Assembly (NCBI GenBank): GCA_024233305.1
Contig: JACKPV010000031.1
Span: forward strand, 124,001-188,000
DNA length: 64,000 nt
DNA from: Verrucomicrobiales bacterium
GTDB lineage: Bacteria > Verrucomicrobiota > Verrucomicrobiia > Limisphaerales > J093
Reading direction: 5' to 3'
Made by a program: the position numbers and the translations under genes. Positions 8,673 through 18,056 of the stretch are shown piece by piece. The notes under the pieces were generated by a model. The model did not search any database. It saw only the letters and a program-made list of their open reading frames with translations, and was not told the DNA's origin. The number at the start of each line of letters is the position of its first letter. The stretch's first letter is position 1.

Positions 8673-9408
8673 ACCGGCAGATGACATTCAGGCGCCGCTG
8701 CCGCTCAAGATCATCTCCGGCGGCCAGACCGGCGCCGACCGGGCGGCCCTCGACTGGGCCATGGACCGGGGGATTCCCCATGGCGGCTGGTGTCCGCGAG
8801 GCCGGTTGGCCGAGGACGGCCGGATCCCGGTGGGCTATGACCTGCGCTCGACTCCCGGCAGCGATTACGCCCAACGAACGGCCTGGAACGTGCGCGACGC
8901 CGACGTGACGCTCCTCTTCTCGGTGCGCCCGCGACTTACCGGCGGTTCAGCGTTCACGGCCGAGGTGGCGACGAACCTGGGCAAACCCTGGCTGCACCTG
9001 CCTCGAAAGCTCGGTCTCGACCAGGCGGCGGCCGCCCTGCGACAGTTCTTATCCCGGCATGCGGCCCGGGTGGTGAACCTCGCCGGGCCCCGGAGCAGCC
9101 AGGAACCCGACGTTGCCGACTGGGTCCGCGCAGTGCTGGACCGCACCTTCCCGCGGTCGCAGAACGGACCGGCCGAAGCGCTTGCCGAAACGGCCGCCCC
9201 GGCATCACGACGATCATCGTCCGAACAGGCTGACCGCTCGCCTCGCGCCGCCAGGAAGGGCGTGGGCCGCAGACGCACGGACGACGGCCCGAGGTCCGAA
9301 GCTGTCCCGGGCAAGGCCTACAACTTGCCGGCCAGCACCTCCAAACCCGCTCGCGAGACCTTGAGGTCGTCCTCGGACGGGCCGCCGCTGAACGCCGCGA
9401 TCAGGTAA
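8662..9408 (+). CDS. Putative molybdenum carrier (SLOG-fold, YpsA/MoCo-carrier-like)
   Basis: The GTG at 8662, overlapping the end of nadE, gives a 248-residue protein. The first 165 residues form the putative molybdenum-carrier domain: KIISGGQTGADRAALDWAM (nucleotide-binding Rossmann-like loop), GIPHGGWCPRGRLAEDG and YAQRTAWNVRDADVTLLF. The best-studied relative binds molybdenum cofactor; the role here is inferred. The last roughly 85 residues are low-complexity and Arg/Ser/Pro-rich, and their final 30 codons lie antisense to the 3' end of the next gene. The functional protein may therefore be shorter, or this tail may be recent read-through. Confidence 0.75.
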   Translation: MKVEPADDIQAPLPLKIISGGQTGADRAALDWAMDRGIPHGGWCPRGRLAEDGRIPVGYDLRSTPGSDYAQRTAWNVRDADVTLLFSVRPRLTGGSAFTAEVATNLGKPWLHLPRKLGLDQAAAALRQFLSRHAARVVNLAGPRSSQEPDVADWVRAVLDRTFPRSQNGPAEALAETAAPASRRSSSEQADRSPRAARKGVGRRRTDDGPRSEAVPGKAYNLPASTSKPARETLRSSSDGPPLNAAIR

Positions 9409-9818
9409 CCGGTTCGGCCCTTTTTGATCAGGCCGCCTTGCCAACCCGTTTCGCCTGTCATGGGAGGGCGCCTGGCGTTGCCGCTGTCCTTCAAGGTAAC
9501 CGCCATTTCCGCCGCCTTCGTGTAGGCGATGGCCAGCAGATTTGCGCCCCGGTTCTCGCCTTTGGGCTCGTTCTGAATCGTGCCCACCACAACCATCTTC
9601 GACGTCCAGGCCCGGGTGGTCTCCCCTTCGATCAGCGCCACGACCGCAACCCCGTGGATCTTCAACTCCTCCGCGCGTCGGGTCATCGTCGCCAGGGCCG
9701 CGTCCGCCACCTGGTCGAAGGACTGGTCCGAAGCCACCGCCGCCGACAGGCTGGAAGGAGGGTTCTGTCCAAGGGCCGGCCAGGCGAGCAGAAGGAGAAT
9801 CGAGAGGATGCGTTGCAT
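9318..9818 (-). CDS. Small secreted protein, GlcG/HbpS-like (DUF336) fold suspected
   Basis: A 166-residue protein with a clear Sec signal (MQRILSILLLLAWPALGQ). The mature part has a helix (ADAALATMTRRAEELKI), a strand pair (GVAVVALIEG), a Lys/Ala helix (LAIAYTKAAEMAVTL) and a Gly-rich region (TGETGWQGGLIKKGRTGYLIAAFSGG). This order resembles the GlcG/HbpS haem-binding or degradation family, but the match is by pattern only. The ATG at 9818 begins the signal peptide; the frame stays open far upstream only because it is antisense to the esterase gene. It converges with the molybdenum-carrier gene and overlaps it by 91 bases. Confidence 0.65.
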   Translation of the reverse strand: MQRILSILLLLAWPALGQNPPSSLSAAVASDQSFDQVADAALATMTRRAEELKIHGVAVVALIEGETTRAWTSKMVVVGTIQNEPKGENRGANLLAIAYTKAAEMAVTLKDSGNARRPPMTGETGWQGGLIKKGRTGYLIAAFSGGPSEDDLKVSRAGLEVLAGKL

Positions 9819-9950
9819 GGGGCGAGGATAACCGCCCGGCCCGCCTTGGAAACCGAAATCAACCCAAAGCCTGCCGTCCGACAACCCGGCCTTGCGCTTC
9901 ACTCCGGCATGGCGTGGCGGCTCCCCTCCGCGGTAGCCTTGCCGGACCAT

Positions 9951-12182
9951 ATGACTACGGGAACCCATCTCGCAGGAATCGCCCGGGGGCTTGGCCTCCG
10001 ACGCAGAACAATGCTCTTGGCCTGTGCGACCCTCCTCCTTCCGGTTCTGGCCAACGCCGACGTCCGGTTGCCGCGGGTGTTCGGCGATCACATGGTCCTC
10101 CAGCGGGAAAAGCCCCTCACCGTCTGGGGTTGGGCGAATCCGGGGGAAACGGTCACCGTCACGCTGGGCGGCTCGCGTCACACGGCGCGGCCCAACGACC
10201 GCGGCGAATGGCAGACGGCCCTGCCGGCGATGAAGGCCGGCGGGCCATATACCCTCAGGGTCAGTGGGACAAACCAGGTGACCTTTGAAGACGTGTTGAT
10301 CGGTGAAGTGTGGTTGTGCTCGGGCCAGTCGAACATGGAATTCGGCATCGGCCACGGGCCCGCGGCCGCAGCGGAGATCGCCGCCGCCAACCATCCCGGT
10401 CTCCGGTTGTTCATGGTGCCCAACCGCTGGACGCCGCGGCCACAGGAGGACCAGGACGGGACCTGGAAGACCTGCACCCCGGAGACCGTGGCCGAAGGCG
10501 GCTGGCAGGGTTTCTCGGCGGTCGCCTACTTCTTCGGTCGGGAACTCCACCAGGAACTGGACGTCCCCGTGGGTTTGATCGAGGCCGATTGGGGAGGCAC
10601 GCGCATCGAATCCTGGACGCCGCCCGCCGGATTCGCGCAGGTTCCGGCCCTGAAGGACGAGTATGAACGCCTCTTGCTGGGCGATCCGACGACCGCACCG
10701 CACCGCGAACGATTGAGCGAAACCCTCAACCAATACGCCCAATGGCTGGCGGAAGCGCGCCGGGCGATGGCCGCCAACGAACTGGTTCCCGCGGTTCCGA
10801 CCTATCCCGCCGAACTGCTCCCGCCCCACGACGTCCAGAACGCGACCGCGCTCTACAACGGCATGATCCACCCCCTCGCACCTTACCCGCTGCGCGGCGC
10901 GATCTGGTACCAGGGCGAGTCCAACCAATCCGAGGGCATGCTCTACGCCGAGCGGATGAAGGCGCTCGTCGCCGGCTGGCGCGCGCGATGGGGGGACAAC
11001 GCGTTTCCGTTCTACTTCGTCCAGATCGCCCCCTTCCGCTACGGGGACGACCCGAAAACTCTGGCCGAACTGTGGGAGGCCCAGACGGTCGCGGCAAACA
11101 CCATTCCCAACGCCGGCATGGCGGTGGTGAACGACGTCGGCGATCTCCAGGACATCCACCCCGTCAACAAAAAGGACGTCGGACACCGATTGGCCCTGCT
11201 TGCCCGTGCGAAGACCTACGGGCAAACCGATCTCGTCTTCAGCGGGCCGACGTTCAAATCGCTGTCTCCCGAAGGCGAAGCCCTGCGGGTCACCTTCGAG
11301 CACGTCGGGAGCGGACTCGTCAGCCGGGATGGCAAACCGCTGGACTGGTTCGAGATCATCGACGCGAACGAGGGTGGCTTCGTGAAAGCGGACGCCCGGA
11401 TCGAGGGGGACAGCGTGCTGCTCACAGCGCCCGGAGTCAAAAGCCCGGTGGCCATGCGCTTCGCCTGGAGCGGCCTGGCCGAACCGAATCTCATGAACCG
11501 CGAAGGCCTGCCGGCCGGCGCTTTCCGGGCCGGCGAACGCCCCCGGCGCGACTGGTTGAGCCGGCACGTTCCCGAGGCACGGGACTACGAACTGGTGTAC
11601 GACCTCGACCTGTCGAGGCTTGGCCCCACGGTCCATTACGACGTGGACAACCACGCCGGGGTTCGTCGTCCGTTCGATCGCGTCGCCTACTTCCTCGAAC
11701 TGAGCGACGGCGACTGGAAGACGCAGAACCTGTATGTCTCGATGGACGCGTTCACCGATGAGGCCGCGAAGATCGGCGTGCCGGCGTTCGGAACCGGGGC
11801 GCACTTCCAGCAGAACGTCGCCAACCTCAACGTATTCTCCAACGTGCAGGGCGTCGTGACCGGCGAGCAACTCGAGGGCGGGAACCTCGAATTCTGGCCC
11901 AACAACTACGGCCAGTCCAACAGCGCCAACGTGCCCAACGCCTCCGGAACGGTGTTCGACTTCGGCGACGAACCCGCCTTTCCCCCCGACGGCTACGGTT
12001 CGATGCAGGTTCACAACCACGCCGCGCGCCAGACGCTGTTCGCGATCAATCATTGGCGCGAGGGCCGGAGTGCCGACATCGGCATCGGCAATCGACCATC
12101 CGACAATCCCGACTGGACCTTCGCGGCGAACGCCGGCCAGTACGAGTCCATGCGGCTCCGCGTGCTCGTGCGTTACCGCTGA
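9951..12182 (+). CDS. Sialate O-acetylesterase with an additional C-terminal domain
   Basis: A 743-residue exported SGNH-type esterase that should deacetylate sialic acid or other acetylated glycans. A signal peptide (MLLACATLLLPVLANA after a basic N-region) leads into RLPRVFGDHMVLQREKPLTV, typical of the family. The nucleophile is Ser127 in CSGQSNMEF, and the catalytic Asp/His are D401 and H403 in LQDIHPVNKKD. Residues 545 to the end form a separate domain (YELVYDLDLSRLGPTVHYD, GGNLEFWPNNYG, GYGSMQVHNHAARQTLF) absent from minimal esterases. ATGs at 9909 and 10011 are alternative starts; 9951 gives the best signal n-region. Confidence 0.88.
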   Translation: MTTGTHLAGIARGLGLRRRTMLLACATLLLPVLANADVRLPRVFGDHMVLQREKPLTVWGWANPGETVTVTLGGSRHTARPNDRGEWQTALPAMKAGGPYTLRVSGTNQVTFEDVLIGEVWLCSGQSNMEFGIGHGPAAAAEIAAANHPGLRLFMVPNRWTPRPQEDQDGTWKTCTPETVAEGGWQGFSAVAYFFGRELHQELDVPVGLIEADWGGTRIESWTPPAGFAQVPALKDEYERLLLGDPTTAPHRERLSETLNQYAQWLAEARRAMAANELVPAVPTYPAELLPPHDVQNATALYNGMIHPLAPYPLRGAIWYQGESNQSEGMLYAERMKALVAGWRARWGDNAFPFYFVQIAPFRYGDDPKTLAELWEAQTVAANTIPNAGMAVVNDVGDLQDIHPVNKKDVGHRLALLARAKTYGQTDLVFSGPTFKSLSPEGEALRVTFEHVGSGLVSRDGKPLDWFEIIDANEGGFVKADARIEGDSVLLTAPGVKSPVAMRFAWSGLAEPNLMNREGLPAGAFRAGERPRRDWLSRHVPEARDYELVYDLDLSRLGPTVHYDVDNHAGVRRPFDRVAYFLELSDGDWKTQNLYVSMDAFTDEAAKIGVPAFGTGAHFQQNVANLNVFSNVQGVVTGEQLEGGNLEFWPNNYGQSNSANVPNASGTVFDFGDEPAFPPDGYGSMQVHNHAARQTLFAINHWREGRSADIGIGNRPSDNPDWTFAANAGQYESMRLRVLVRYR

Positions 12183-12323
12183 ACGGGCCGCCGCTGCGGG
12201 CTTCGTCCGGAGGACAGCAGCCGGCGCGCACAGCTCCCCGGCGCGATCCGGCCGGCGGCAACTCGGGGTTTGTCGCGGATTTTGCACGTGACCCCCCGGA
12301 CCACGGACGGGCATAAACAGCAC

Positions 12324-12605
12324 ATGGCGAAGCTGACACCCGCAGCAATCAAGGCGGCCCTGGCCGACGTCCCCGACTGGGCACGGAAGGGCGCCTGCCT
12401 TCGACGCACCTATGCGTTTACCGACTTCCCGGCGGCGATCCGTTTCGTGAGCGCCGTTGCCCGCATCGCGGAAAAGGCGTGGCATCACCCGGATATCGAC
12501 ATCCGCTGGAACCGGGTCACGCTCACCCTGACCACGCATGACGAAGGCGGGCTCACGGAGAAGGACTTCGATCTGGCGCGGCGCTTCGACCGCAAGGCCG
12601 CCTGA
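12324..12605 (+). CDS. phhB: Pterin-4a-carbinolamine dehydratase
   Basis: A 93-residue protein of the usual length for the family. The active-site signature is visible: Lys51-Ala-Trp-His54-His55-Pro (KAWHHPDIDIRWN), then THDEGGLTEKDF at 71-82. It dehydrates 4a-hydroxytetrahydrobiopterin, recycling pterin after aromatic amino acid hydroxylation, or serves as a molybdopterin-related dehydratase. The ATG at 12324 fits the family N-terminus (MAKLTPAAIKAAL). No aromatic hydroxylase is adjacent. galK follows after 46 bases on the same strand. Confidence 0.92.
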   Translation: MAKLTPAAIKAALADVPDWARKGACLRRTYAFTDFPAAIRFVSAVARIAEKAWHHPDIDIRWNRVTLTLTTHDEGGLTEKDFDLARRFDRKAA

Positions 12606-12651
12606 GCCGTCGCCCGACCGAACCCCGCCTTCGCGCCCCATCCCTCCCTGC

Positions 12652-13833
12652 ATGAACGACGCCATCCAGGCCTTCGAACGGCACTTCGGGAGTTCCCCCG
12701 CCCAGACGGTCCGCGCTCCGGGCCGGGTCGAACTGCTCGGCAACCACACCGATTACAACCAGGGCCTGGTCATGGCCCTGGCGGTCGACCGATACATCTC
12801 GCTGGCGGTCGCCCCGCGTCCGGACGACACCGTCGAGTTGATATCGACGGCGTATGAGGAACCCGCACGATTTGCGCTGGACGACCTGGCGAAGGACCCG
12901 GCGGCGCCGTGGGCGAATTACACCAAGGGCCTGCTGGTCCAGTTGCGCGAACGCGGCGTGCGGTTCGGCGGTTTCAACGCCGCGATCCACAGCACGGTCC
13001 CGCTGGGGGGTGGTTTGAGCAGTTCGGCCGCCTTGCTCGTCAGCAGTGCGCTCGCCGTGCGCAAGCTGTATCCCTACGTGTTGCAGGCCGATGGTTCGGG
13101 CGAATCAGTCGAGAGCCCCGCGCCCCCGATGACCGACCCGGAACGCATGGCCCTGGCGAAGGCGTGTCAGGCGGCGGAGAACCGCTTCGTGGGCGTCAAC
13201 TGCGGTCTGCTCGACCATATTTCCTCCCTGTTCGGCCGGGCGCATCAAGTGATCCGCATCGACTGTCTGCACCTCACCGTGGACTGGGCGCCGCTGCCGG
13301 CGGACCTCGAGGTGGTGGTCTGCCATTCGGGCGTCCGGCATGCGTTGGTCGGTGGCGAGTACAATCAGCTGCGCGCCCATTGCGAATCCGCGGCCCGCAG
13401 CCTTGGCGTCGAGGCGCTGCGGTTCGTGAGTCCGGAAGCGCTGGAGGCGGGCCGGGGACGGCTGAGCGAGCGCGACTACCAATGCGCCCGCCACATCGTG
13501 GGGGAAAACGACCGGGTCCAACGCGGCGCCACTGCGCTGGAGGCGAACGATCTCGCGACATTCGGCGAGTTCCTTTTTGCCAGTCACGCCAGCTCGCGCG
13601 ACCACTTCCACAACAGCTGTCCGGAACTGGATGTGCTGGTCGAACTCGCCCGCGAACATCCCGGCTGCATCGGCGCCCGGCTCACCGGCGGCGGTTTTGG
13701 CGGCGCGACGTTGAACCTCGTTCATGCGACCGAGGCCCGCTCCTTCCGCGAACACATCGCGATGGCTTACGAAGCCCGCACGGGCCAACGGCTGGAATCG
13801 TGGATCTGCCAGGTGGTCGACGGCGCGGCTTGA
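12652..13833 (+). CDS. galK: Galactokinase
   Basis: A 393-residue GHMP kinase phosphorylating galactose at C1 in the Leloir pathway. The galactokinase signature GRVELLGNHTDYNQG is at about 24-38, the GHMP ATP loop GGGLSSSAALL is around 119-129, and the third motif GARLTGGGFGGATLNLV is near the C-terminus. Length is normal. No galT or galE lies nearby. It is convergent with the amylosucrase gene, 69 bases apart. Confidence 0.95.
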   Translation: MNDAIQAFERHFGSSPAQTVRAPGRVELLGNHTDYNQGLVMALAVDRYISLAVAPRPDDTVELISTAYEEPARFALDDLAKDPAAPWANYTKGLLVQLRERGVRFGGFNAAIHSTVPLGGGLSSSAALLVSSALAVRKLYPYVLQADGSGESVESPAPPMTDPERMALAKACQAAENRFVGVNCGLLDHISSLFGRAHQVIRIDCLHLTVDWAPLPADLEVVVCHSGVRHALVGGEYNQLRAHCESAARSLGVEALRFVSPEALEAGRGRLSERDYQCARHIVGENDRVQRGATALEANDLATFGEFLFASHASSRDHFHNSCPELDVLVELAREHPGCIGARLTGGGFGGATLNLVHATEARSFREHIAMAYEARTGQRLESWICQVVDGAA

Positions 13834-13902
13834 CCTGCCGCCGCCCCGGCTCGGACAACACGACGACCGCGCGGCCGCTCGGTACGACCGCCTCCAACAC
13901 GG

Positions 13903-15894
13903 TCAATGGGGGCGGCCCCCGATGAGGATCATGAGTTGGCAGGCCTCGAGGGCCAGCGTTTCTCCCGCCGTGACAAGCCGGCCGGCCAGCAGGTCGGTGA
14001 GTGTGCGACGGAAACCGAGTTGCCGGAGCCGGGTGGCAGGCAACGTCTGCGGTTGCTCCGAGAAGTTCGCCAGCACCAGCACGCTCTGTTCGAGATGCTG
14101 TCGGAAGTAACCCAGCACGTGCCGGTTCCCGGTCTCGATGATCTCCGTCTCCGAACGCGTGAACGCAAGGTTGTTCTGTCGCAGTTGACTGAGCTTCAGC
14201 AGGCCCGCGAAGATCCGACCCTCGGGGGTCGTCTGATCTCCCCGCCGTTCCGCCCTGTCCCAGTCAAAGACCGAACGGTGCACCCACCGTGAATCCCCCT
14301 CCTTTTCCGCATCGTCACGGAAACGGTAGTCGTTGAGCGCGCCCAATTCGTCGCCGGAATACACCAGGGGAATGCCGCCGATGGTGAAGATGATCCCATG
14401 CAGCAGTAACACCCGTCGCACGGCCAGGTCAATCGCGCCGGGATCCCCGGCCTCGATGGCTCGCTCCAGACCGGCCAGCGACGCACACGTCCCGGAGACC
14501 CGAGCGTCGCCGGTCACCGGGTTCTCCTGAAATGGCAGGCCGACGGCGAAGCTCGCCGGATGGCGTCCGGTGTAGAAATCGTTGAGAAAGCGCCGGTGGT
14601 CGGCCGGATTCATGCCGAGGGCGAGCGCGTCCTCATCGGAGAAGGCCCAGCCGATGTCGTCATGGCAGCGCACATAATTGACCCAGGCCGCGTTGGGCGG
14701 CAGGGCGAACCGCTGACGTAGCGAGGCTTCGAGCAGGCTCACTTCGCGCGTGGCGAGGGCGTTCCAGAGGAGCGCCATGAGGTTCGGGTTGTAGGAAAGC
14801 TGGCATTCCTCCTCGCCAATGTAGCGGGCGACCTCGTCGGGATGCACGATGGCCTCGGACTTGAACACCATCGCGGGCGCGGCGATGCGCACGAGGGCGT
14901 TGAACGCCTGGATCAACTGATGGGCCTCGGGCAGGTTCTCGCAGCTCGTGCCAGCGGCTTTCCAGAGGAACGCGACCGCGTCGAGACGCAGCACCTCGAC
15001 GCCCTGATTGGCCAGGAACAGCATCTCGTCCGCCATCCGGTTGAACACCACGGGATTCTCGTAGTTCAGGTCCCACTGGTAGTTCTTGAAGGTCGTCCAT
15101 ACCCACTTCCGGATCCGGCTTCGATAGGTGAAACAACCGGGATGCTCGTCCGGAAAAACGGAACGCACCGTCCGTTCGAATTCGTCGGGAACCGCGCGGT
15201 CGTCGTACATGCGGTAGTATTCCTGGTGATCCACGCTGCCATCGAGCGCTGCCCGGGCCCACTCGTGCTCGTCCGCGGTGTGGTTGAACACGAAGTCCAG
15301 GCAGAGGCTGATGCCATGATTCCGCAGATCGCGCGCCAGGTCCGCCAGCTGCTCCATGGTACCGATCTTCGGATTGACCTCGCGATAGCTGCTGATGGCG
15401 TACCCGCCGTCGTTGTCGCCGGCCGGACAACGGAAGAGCGGCATCAAATGCAGGTACGTAACCCCCATTTCCTTCAGGTACGGAATCCGAGCGTGCACGT
15501 GGTCCAGGTTTCCCGCGAACAGATCCACATAGAGGATGTAGCCCTGCATGCGATGCGATTGATACCAGGACGGATCGGTTTCCCGCGCCGCATCCAGCGC
15601 CTTCAAATCGTCGGGGCGCGCCACCCATCGCTCGACGGCGGTCGAGAGAATGTTCTCGAGGTGGTAGAAGAAATCATAGTGGCGGCCGTAGAGCCCGTAG
15701 AGCAGGCTGAAAAGCCGCTCGAAGTGGCTCTCCAACCGCGCGGCGAAGGCCTGCCACTCCGGCTCGGGCACCGCGCTGAAGCGGTGGCGGAGCCGCGGAA
15801 TGATGCGGCCGAACGAGGTCGCGCTGTGCCGGTTGAACCAGACGGTGTTCGGCGCCCCTTCCATGTTCCGGGTTCCCACCCTGGTCTGCGTCAT
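13903..15894 (-). CDS. Amylosucrase (GH13 glucan-forming sucrose hydrolase)
   Basis: A 663-residue GH13 enzyme that transfers glucose from sucrose to an alpha-1,4-glucan and releases fructose. The long helical N-terminal domain (residues 1-100, FFYHLENILSTAVERWVARP) is typical of amylosucrase. GH13 motifs: DFVFNHTADEHEWA (region I), nucleophile Asp305 in GVEVLRLDAVAF, acid/base Glu347 in FKSEAIVHP, and VRCHDDIGW (region IV). The 42-residue spacing between nucleophile and acid/base equals that in the Neisseria enzyme. The ATG at 15894 overlaps the stop of the upstream sucrose-phosphate synthase gene (ATGA), indicating coupled translation and a shared sucrose pathway. Confidence 0.9.
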   Translation of the reverse strand: MTQTRVGTRNMEGAPNTVWFNRHSATSFGRIIPRLRHRFSAVPEPEWQAFAARLESHFERLFSLLYGLYGRHYDFFYHLENILSTAVERWVARPDDLKALDAARETDPSWYQSHRMQGYILYVDLFAGNLDHVHARIPYLKEMGVTYLHLMPLFRCPAGDNDGGYAISSYREVNPKIGTMEQLADLARDLRNHGISLCLDFVFNHTADEHEWARAALDGSVDHQEYYRMYDDRAVPDEFERTVRSVFPDEHPGCFTYRSRIRKWVWTTFKNYQWDLNYENPVVFNRMADEMLFLANQGVEVLRLDAVAFLWKAAGTSCENLPEAHQLIQAFNALVRIAAPAMVFKSEAIVHPDEVARYIGEEECQLSYNPNLMALLWNALATREVSLLEASLRQRFALPPNAAWVNYVRCHDDIGWAFSDEDALALGMNPADHRRFLNDFYTGRHPASFAVGLPFQENPVTGDARVSGTCASLAGLERAIEAGDPGAIDLAVRRVLLLHGIIFTIGGIPLVYSGDELGALNDYRFRDDAEKEGDSRWVHRSVFDWDRAERRGDQTTPEGRIFAGLLKLSQLRQNNLAFTRSETEIIETGNRHVLGYFRQHLEQSVLVLANFSEQPQTLPATRLRQLGFRRTLTDLLAGRLVTAGETLALEACQLMILIGGRPH

Positions 15895-18056
15895 GCCAGA
15901 AAATCGAAGTGCCGGAGTCCCTCAAGGATTCCTGCCGCGCTCACTCCTTGCGCGAAATGCACGCGGCGCATGCTCCGGAGCACCTCCATCTCGGGCGCGT
16001 GATTGCCCACCACGATGCCCCGGGTCGCCCCGGTGAACATGTCCAGGTCATTCCCGGCATCGCCGCACGCCACCACCTGATCCAGAGGAACGGACCATTT
16101 GTTGCCGAGGTACCGCACGGCCCGCCCCTTGGAGGCGCGCCGCGGCAGGATATCGAGGTAGGCCCCCTGCGTGACGAGCACGTTGACCTGCCGGGCCAGC
16201 CGCCCCAGGGCGGCCTGCACCGCCTCGACCCCGATGGTCTTGTCATGGATGTAGTAGGAGATCTTGAAGGGATTCTGGTTCGCGGGCTCCTGCAATTCCA
16301 GGCCTTCCTGCGCGCCAAGCGTTTCGCGAATCCGTTCCGGGTCCCATTGATAGTGGATGCGCTGCAGCCAGCCCTTGTCGACCGAAGCCGCATCCAGTCC
16401 GTAATGGATATAGGTGCCGACCGAGGAAACGACGATGTCCGGTGTGGGGATCTCGAATTCCTCGAGCACCTTGCGGACCTTCTCCAGCGAGCGACCGCTC
16501 GCGATGCCGAAGGCGAACTGGTCGCCCCGGTTCCGAAGCAGCTCCTTGAGTTCCTCCAGCCCCGAGTAGTCGCCCGTCTCGCTGATCAGGGTCCCGTCGA
16601 TGTCCGAGATGACCATCCGCCGGACGACCTTCAAGCGCTCGTGCAGCTTGGGATTCTTGACCAGGTTCTTTCGCCCTTGTCCGGCCGAGGCCGCGCGATT
16701 GTCTTCCACCATTTGCATGTATTTTTCCACGTGCGATTGCCAGCTGTAATGCGTCCGCACCCGCTGCACGCCGTTGCTGGACATCCGGTTCCAGAGCTCG
16801 TCATCGGTGACAATTTGTTTGAGTGATCGGCGAATTGCCGCCGTGTCGCGCGGGTCGACGAGCAGGCCGTTCTCGCAGTTGCGGATGATCTCCGGCGGGC
16901 CGCCTTCGCGGGTCGCGACCACCGGACACCCGCAGGCGCTGGCCTCCAGGATGGTGAGTCCGAACGGTTCGGTCAGCGCAATGTTGACGAACACGCCCTT
17001 CTTGTGGGCGCACAACCGGTAGATCTCGGGCACCTCGCTGCGCGTGTCGTGGCGTTTGGGAATCGCGATGCGCCCGTAGAGGTTGTACTTGTCCATCAAC
17101 AGCAGAATGTCGGTCAGCACCTCCTTTTCGCCCGGCGGCATGGTCGTGATGTCGCTGCGGATGCCGGCAAAGATCGCCAGGTTCGCCAAGTGCTGCAGTT
17201 CCTTGTCCTGCCCGTACGCTTCGATCAACCCCTCGATGTTCTTCTTCCGATCCGGCCGGCAGATCGCGAGCACCAGCGGACGGTCCGGGTGGGTGAGGAA
17301 TTTCTCGAGGTTCTCCCGCACCTTGTACATCGCCTCCCGCCGCGCCAGGTCCGTCTCCGCGCCCGCCACCAAGTCCTGATAGTACGGGTAGTAGCGGTCG
17401 AAGTTCAGGCCGGGCGGAACGACGTGATATTCCGCATGCGAACTGCTGGGATAAGGTTCGTAACTGCGCACCTCGAGTTCCGTCGAGGTGACGATGAACT
17501 CGGCGGTGCTCAGGGCGGCATCCTCGGCGGCGAAGCGGCGCTCGAACTGGTAACGCTCCATCGCCTCCGCCTCGGGCATCCCGGTTGCCAGCAGTTTTTC
17601 GAGCTTCGGACGACCCAACGAATGGCCGGTATGGACGAACGGCACATTGAGAAAGGAGGAAAGCTCGGTGGTCACGTAAGCCGCATCCGCATAGTGGGAG
17701 TGCATCCAGTCGGGCAGGATCCGCTCGGTCTTGATGTGGTTGATCGCGTTGGTGACAAACTCGTCCAGATGCTGCCAGAGCTGTTCCTTGGGCAGATACC
17801 GTTTGCCGCCGCACCAGATCCGGCGGATGTCGAACCGCTCCGTGACCGGCTCGATGGCCTGCGCATATTCCGGACCCAGCGATGGATCCTCGATCCGCCG
17901 GGTAAACAGATGCACGTGGGTAACGCCGGGATGTTCGCTAAGCGCCCGGGCCAGTTCCATGACGTAGACGATCTGGCCGCCGTTGTCCGCGTCGCGCCCG
18001 ATCTCCAGATCTCTGGCGCGAAAGAGACCGTGCAGACTGTAGAGGTGAATTCGCAT
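15891..18056 (-). CDS. Bifunctional sucrose-phosphate synthase / sucrose-phosphatase
   Basis: A 721-residue fusion. Residues 1 to about 470 are a GT4 glycosyltransferase of the sucrose-synthase/SPS type: GRDADNGGQIVYVMELARAL near the N-terminus, WMHSHYADAAYV, HTGHSLGRPKLEKLL, and EPFGLTILEASACGCPVVAT for the nucleotide-sugar site. Residues 480-721 are a HAD phosphatase of the SPP/Cof type with nucleophile Asp485 and Asp487 (VISDIDGTL) and the late motif CGDAGNDLDMF. One polypeptide could therefore join UDP- or ADP-glucose to fructose-6-phosphate and dephosphorylate the product to sucrose. It overlaps the amylosucrase start by 4 bases. Confidence 0.92.
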   Translation of the reverse strand: MRIHLYSLHGLFRARDLEIGRDADNGGQIVYVMELARALSEHPGVTHVHLFTRRIEDPSLGPEYAQAIEPVTERFDIRRIWCGGKRYLPKEQLWQHLDEFVTNAINHIKTERILPDWMHSHYADAAYVTTELSSFLNVPFVHTGHSLGRPKLEKLLATGMPEAEAMERYQFERRFAAEDAALSTAEFIVTSTELEVRSYEPYPSSSHAEYHVVPPGLNFDRYYPYYQDLVAGAETDLARREAMYKVRENLEKFLTHPDRPLVLAICRPDRKKNIEGLIEAYGQDKELQHLANLAIFAGIRSDITTMPPGEKEVLTDILLLMDKYNLYGRIAIPKRHDTRSEVPEIYRLCAHKKGVFVNIALTEPFGLTILEASACGCPVVATREGGPPEIIRNCENGLLVDPRDTAAIRRSLKQIVTDDELWNRMSSNGVQRVRTHYSWQSHVEKYMQMVEDNRAASAGQGRKNLVKNPKLHERLKVVRRMVISDIDGTLISETGDYSGLEELKELLRNRGDQFAFGIASGRSLEKVRKVLEEFEIPTPDIVVSSVGTYIHYGLDAASVDKGWLQRIHYQWDPERIRETLGAQEGLELQEPANQNPFKISYYIHDKTIGVEAVQAALGRLARQVNVLVTQGAYLDILPRRASKGRAVRYLGNKWSVPLDQVVACGDAGNDLDMFTGATRGIVVGNHAPEMEVLRSMRRVHFAQGVSAAGILEGLRHFDFLA

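Noticed and set aside
9438..12749. Open frame of over 1,100 codons on the minus strand across the esterase, dehydratase and galK start
   Set aside because: Only the last 166 codons (9318-9818) have protein-like features and a signal peptide; the rest is antisense to clear genes and reflects third-position GC bias.
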